Shown one piece after another: positions 60,814-64,000 of a DNA stretch of 64,000 bases; the first letter of the stretch is position 1; the number at the start of each line of letters is the position of its first letter. A program made the position numbers and the translations under genes. The stretch spans positions 34,581 to 98,580 of the forward strand of contig CAMUYW010000002.1 in NCBI GenBank assembly GCA_947165045.1, given 5' to 3'. The DNA is from an uncultured Fibrobacter sp. Its GTDB lineage: Bacteria; Fibrobacterota; Fibrobacteria; Fibrobacterales; Fibrobacteraceae. The notes under the pieces are model-generated. The model was not told the DNA's origin. It did no database searches and saw only the letters and a list, made by a program, of their open reading frames with translations.

Positions 60814-61707
60814 ATGAAACGCGCTGTGACAATGGGAAATTTTGATGGTTGCCATTTGGGCCACCAGGCACTTTTCCGTACACTCAAGGCTGTTGCCGAA
60901 GTCAATCATTTGCAACCGACGGTCATCAGCTTTGAACCGCATTCTAATTACGTTTTGCGCGGGCCGGGCGATCCGCTTTTGCTCACGACCACAGAAGAAA
61001 AACGTGAATTCGTCGAGAGCATTGGCCTTGAATTTTTAGTGCTGCCGTTCACGAAAGAAATGGCGAAACTCCCGTTCGACAAGTTCGTACGTACGGAACT
61101 GATTGAAAAGCGCGATGTTGTTTCGATGTTCTTTGGCCATGACCATTGCTTTGGTGCTGGCGGCAAGGGCAATTACGAGACGATTACGGCTGCATTCCCG
61201 GAACTTTCGACGCAGATGCTTTCGATGGTGCTCCACAAGGGCGAACGTGTAAGCTCTTCTGCGGTGCGCAATGCTCTTTTGAATGGCGATGTCGATCGCG
61301 CCCAGACGTATTTGGGCCGCCCGTATCGCTTGTCCGGGACTGTTGTGGTTGGGAAACGCCTTGGCCATACGATTGGATTCCCGACGGCGAACGTGCAAGT
61401 AGAACCGTTCAAGTTCTTGCCGAAGGGCGGCGTGTATGTGGCAAGCGCAAGACTTTCGGATGGCCGCATTTACCGCTCTGTCGTGAACATCGGAACGCAG
61501 CCGACAACGCCCGGAACGCATAACCTTGCAATCGAAGCGTTTTTGCTCGACTTTAACGAGGACATTTACGGGCAACACCTGATTCTAGACTTGCTCGCCT
61601 TTTTGCGCCCCGAAAAGAAGTTCGCGAGCATCGAAGATTTGATTCGTCAAATCGGCATGGATGCCGACACCGCCAAGAATTACAATGGTAACCATTGGGC
61701 GGAATAA
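60814..61707 (+). CDS. ribF: Bifunctional riboflavin kinase/FAD synthetase
   Basis: The 297-aa protein has the N-terminal FAD synthetase domain (AVTMGNFDGCHLGHQAL, FFGHDHCFGAGGKGN, VSSSAVRNALLNGDVDRAQTYLGRPY) and the C-terminal riboflavin kinase domain (GKRLGHTIGFPTANV, YRSVVNIGTQPTT, DIYGQHLILDLLAFLRPEKKF). It makes FMN and FAD. It abuts truB and closes the translation operon; ribF is often found there in other bacteria. Confidence 0.96.
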   Translation: MKRAVTMGNFDGCHLGHQALFRTLKAVAEVNHLQPTVISFEPHSNYVLRGPGDPLLLTTTEEKREFVESIGLEFLVLPFTKEMAKLPFDKFVRTELIEKRDVVSMFFGHDHCFGAGGKGNYETITAAFPELSTQMLSMVLHKGERVSSSAVRNALLNGDVDRAQTYLGRPYRLSGTVVVGKRLGHTIGFPTANVQVEPFKFLPKGGVYVASARLSDGRIYRSVVNIGTQPTTPGTHNLAIEAFLLDFNEDIYGQHLILDLLAFLRPEKKFASIEDLIRQIGMDADTAKNYNGNHWAE

Positions 61708-61709
61708 TT

Positions 61710-64000
61710 CTAAACAATGGTATTGTCTAGCCTGAATATTTCGGCGAGTTGCTTGTCGTCCATGTCGGCAAGCCATGTTTCGCCGGCATTCACGGTCATG
61801 TTCGCAATAGCCTTCTTCGTTTCGAGGAGGGCGTTAATTTTTTCTTCGAACGTTCCCTTGGTAATGAAGCGGTGGACTTGCACGTTGCGCTTTTGGCCAA
61901 TGCGGAATGCACGGTCGGTGGCTTGCGCTTCGATGGCGGGGTTCCACCACAAATCGTAATGGATGACTTGCGAGGCTGCGACGAGATTGAGGCCGGTGCC
62001 TCCTGCCTTGAGTGAGAGAATGAGCACTTTGCAGTCCGGATTTTCCTGGAAATCCTGGATCATTTCGGAGCGCTGCGTTTGTGTGCAACCGCCGTGGTAG
62101 AAATGCGTGCGGAGGCCGAGTTCGCTTTCGATGGTGGATTTTAACAGGTGGCCCATTTCGGCAAATTGCGTGAAGATGAGCGTCTTTTCGCCTTGCTCTT
62201 GGATAGATGTGAGAAGGTCCAGGAGCATTTGCATCTTGCCGGATTCGAGCTTATTGGACTTTTGGGGCGCGGCGTTGTCGTCTAACCCTTTCAGGAATGT
62301 GGCGGGGTGGTTGCAGATTTGCTTGAGGGCAAGAATCATCTGCAAAATGATGCCCTTGCGCTTGAATAGTGCGTGGGCATCGTTTGCCTTTTCGCTGAGC
62401 GCCTGCTCCATCTCAAGCTCTTGCATAAAGTGCTCGAGCGTTTTTTGATAAAGGGCTGCTTGCGAGCGAGTGAGTTCGGCGTATTCGTCCTGGATGATTT
62501 TATCGGGCAAGTCGCTGATGATGCTCTTGTCGGTCTTGAGGCGGCGCAGCATGAACGGTGCCGTGATTTTGCGGAACGTTTCGGCGACAATCTGGTTGCC
62601 GTTCTTTTGAATCGGCGTTTCGAACTTTTCGCGGAATTCGCTTGCGCTCGGGAAGAATCCGTGGTTCGCAAAATCCATGATGGTCCAGAATTCCATGAGG
62701 CGGTTTTCGACCGGGGTGCCGCTCATCGCGATTTTCATCGGGGCGCGCATGCGACGGAGCAATTTACTCTGTTCGCTATCGGCGTTTTTGATGTTTTGTG
62801 CTTCGTCGATGATAATCGTTTGCCATTCGTGCTTGTCGAGTTCGGCAAAGTCCTTGCGGAATGTAGCGTAAGTCGTGAGCAATACGTCGGCGCTGAACTT
62901 TTGTAGGTCGCGGCGGCCTCCGTGGTACGCAAAGAATGTGAGCTCCGGGGCGAACTTCTTGATTTCGACTTGCCAGTTGCAAAGGAGGCCCGCAGGCATC
63001 ACAACAATGGCTTTTTTCTCCGCGAATTTGCCCTCCTGTTTCATCTTGAGGAGGAACGTAATGACTTGCAGCGTCTTGCCAAGGCCCATGTCATCGGCGA
63101 GAATGCAACCGAATCCGATTTCCAGATTCTTGTACATCCAGGAGTAGCCGCGCATTTGGTAGGGGCGGAGAGTTGCGTTTAGATTCGCGGGCAAAGGAAT
63201 GTCCGTTTCGGCGCGCCAGGCGTCGAACTGTTGCTTGAAATCGCTTGCCATTTCGACCGGGATGTTGTCACATTCGCCGGTGAAGCAGGCTTGTACGAGT
63301 TTGGCTTGCGTGATTTCTGGAACAGAATCTTCTTCGAGGATTTCGTCGGTTCCTTCCGCTTCTCCGGCAACCTTTTTGTCTTTGCCGTTTTTCGCAGACT
63401 CGCCGGACTTGCCTTCAATTTTATCGCGGATGGATTGCAAATCCTGTTCGGTAATTTGCACGTAACTAGACTTGTATTTTAAAAGTCCATCCGCTTGTTC
63501 GGCAAGTTCCAAAAATTCCTTTGCCGAAATGTTTTCATCGCCGATGGCGATTTCCCAATCAAAGTCGAGCAGGTCGCCGGCAGTAAAAGCTCCAAAGCTC
63601 ATGCTTCCTTGCAAGCGCATCTTGGGCTTTGGCTTTCCGATGTTCAACAAATTCTTTGGAATTTCAGTCTGGATGCCGAACAGTTGGAGTTTTTTGAGGC
63701 AATCCTGCAAAAAGTCGAGGAGTTCGGCGCCTCGCATCAAAATCGGTTCGCTCGCACGGCGTTCCAAATAGGCGTCGAGTGGCTTGAATCCATCGGCAAT
63801 GCCATTCAGAACACTCATAATCGAGAGCAGTCGCGAGTCGTTGTTTTCAAATAATTCCGAAAGCGGCGTGCGTCTCGGGGCATTCACAAGTCCCGCGACA
63901 TTCCCGGCAGCACTTGAGGCATCATTTCCGGCGGCATTCGCTGCGGTTCCATCTTCGTCAAGTACAAAAACGTCCAGTGCCACATCTTCGTCCATTTCGC
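61710..64000 (-). CDS. SNF2-family DEAD/DEAH helicase, N-terminus outside window
   Basis: The frame is open to the window edge, so the start is not seen; an in-frame ATG at 63995 is preceded by further sense codons. The ATPase part has motif I DDMGLGKTLQVI, the Walker B DEAQNIKN, SGTPVENRLMEFW, and in the second lobe LSLKAGGTGLNLVAASQVIHYDLWWNPAIEAQATDRAFRIGQ. The segment before it carries an acidic/lysine linker (EGKSGESAKNGKDKKVAGEAEGTDEILEED). Bacterial SNF2 proteins of this type (Rad54/RapA-like) remodel nucleic-acid complexes; the specific role is unknown. The stop is 2 bases from the ribF stop, convergent. Confidence 0.9.
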   Translation of the reverse strand, partial: EMDEDVALDVFVLDEDGTAANAAGNDASSAAGNVAGLVNAPRRTPLSELFENNDSRLLSIMSVLNGIADGFKPLDAYLERRASEPILMRGAELLDFLQDCLKKLQLFGIQTEIPKNLLNIGKPKPKMRLQGSMSFGAFTAGDLLDFDWEIAIGDENISAKEFLELAEQADGLLKYKSSYVQITEQDLQSIRDKIEGKSGESAKNGKDKKVAGEAEGTDEILEEDSVPEITQAKLVQACFTGECDNIPVEMASDFKQQFDAWRAETDIPLPANLNATLRPYQMRGYSWMYKNLEIGFGCILADDMGLGKTLQVITFLLKMKQEGKFAEKKAIVVMPAGLLCNWQVEIKKFAPELTFFAYHGGRRDLQKFSADVLLTTYATFRKDFAELDKHEWQTIIIDEAQNIKNADSEQSKLLRRMRAPMKIAMSGTPVENRLMEFWTIMDFANHGFFPSASEFREKFETPIQKNGNQIVAETFRKITAPFMLRRLKTDKSIISDLPDKIIQDEYAELTRSQAALYQKTLEHFMQELEMEQALSEKANDAHALFKRKGIILQMILALKQICNHPATFLKGLDDNAAPQKSNKLESGKMQMLLDLLTSIQEQGEKTLIFTQFAEMGHLLKSTIESELGLRTHFYHGGCTQTQRSEMIQDFQENPDCKVLILSLKAGGTGLNLVAASQVIHYDLWWNPAIEAQATDRAFRIGQKRNVQVHRFITKGTFEEKINALLETKKAIANMTVNAGETWLADMDDKQLAEIFRLDNTIV

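Overview
The window looks like chromosomal DNA from a Fibrobacter species (Fibrobacterota) or a close relative. The pointers are a secreted GH30 xylanase-type enzyme, a fibro-slime domain lipoprotein, a TIGR02147-family protein (a paralogous family best known from Fibrobacter) overlapping a lipoprotein gene, many secreted lipoproteins and beta-barrel proteins, lipid A and lipoprotein maturation genes typical of a diderm, and moderate GC with strong Shine-Dalgarno sites. This assignment is inference from gene content; no marker such as 16S rRNA is present.

Layout. 1-9.4 kb: the body of a secreted GH30 glycosidase (its C-terminal end lies outside the window), then a surface-polysaccharide block with two polyprenyl glycosylphosphotransferases and a UDP-xylose synthase-like gene, interleaved with homoserine dehydrogenase and nadC. 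9.4-16.3 kb: an AraC regulator, a MORN-repeat lipoprotein, a TPM-domain protein and two exported proteins of unknown role. 16.3-23.5 kb: envelope genes (lnt, lpxH), rsmI, two alpha/beta-hydrolase-like proteins that lack the usual serine, and a protein built of AbrB-like segments. 23.5-24.3 kb: a gene-free, hairpin-rich stretch. 24.3-30.2 kb: the TIGR02147/lipoprotein pair, tRNA-Gln, an RNA methyltransferase, thioredoxin, hisF and tldD. 30.5-33.7 kb: a three-gene cassette of an NTP_transf_5-type nucleotidyltransferase, a PqqD-like protein and an ABC exporter, resembling parts of RiPP (lasso-type) clusters but with no recognisable peptide or cyclase. 33.8-36.4 kb: clpB behind a textbook sigma-54 promoter. 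36.5-41.8 kb: hisC-hisN and comEC. 41.8-54.4 kb: a secretome stretch (metzincin-like lipoprotein, beta-barrels, a PorV/PorQ-like protein, STAS and degenerate LytM proteins, a fibro-slime lipoprotein) plus a XerC/D-type recombinase. 54.6-61.7 kb: the translation operon rimP-nusA-infB-rbfA-truB-ribF. 61.7-64 kb: an SNF2-family helicase cut by the window edge.

The intergenic DNA carries a repeat family whose members begin GTCATYCT and end AGGATGAC or similar, with internal hairpins. Four long members (17045-17178, 19131-19244, 23741-23878, 39224-39440) and several short hairpins are visible. Two long copies are close homologues in opposite orientation, one carrying a 78-base structured insertion. 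The observations most worth following are this repeat family, the nucleotidyltransferase-PqqD-ABC cassette, the sigma-54 promoter of clpB, the AbrB-like repeat protein, the GGDEF-like domain on a sugar transferase, and the set of degenerate enzymes (two hydrolase-like proteins and a LytM-like protein).
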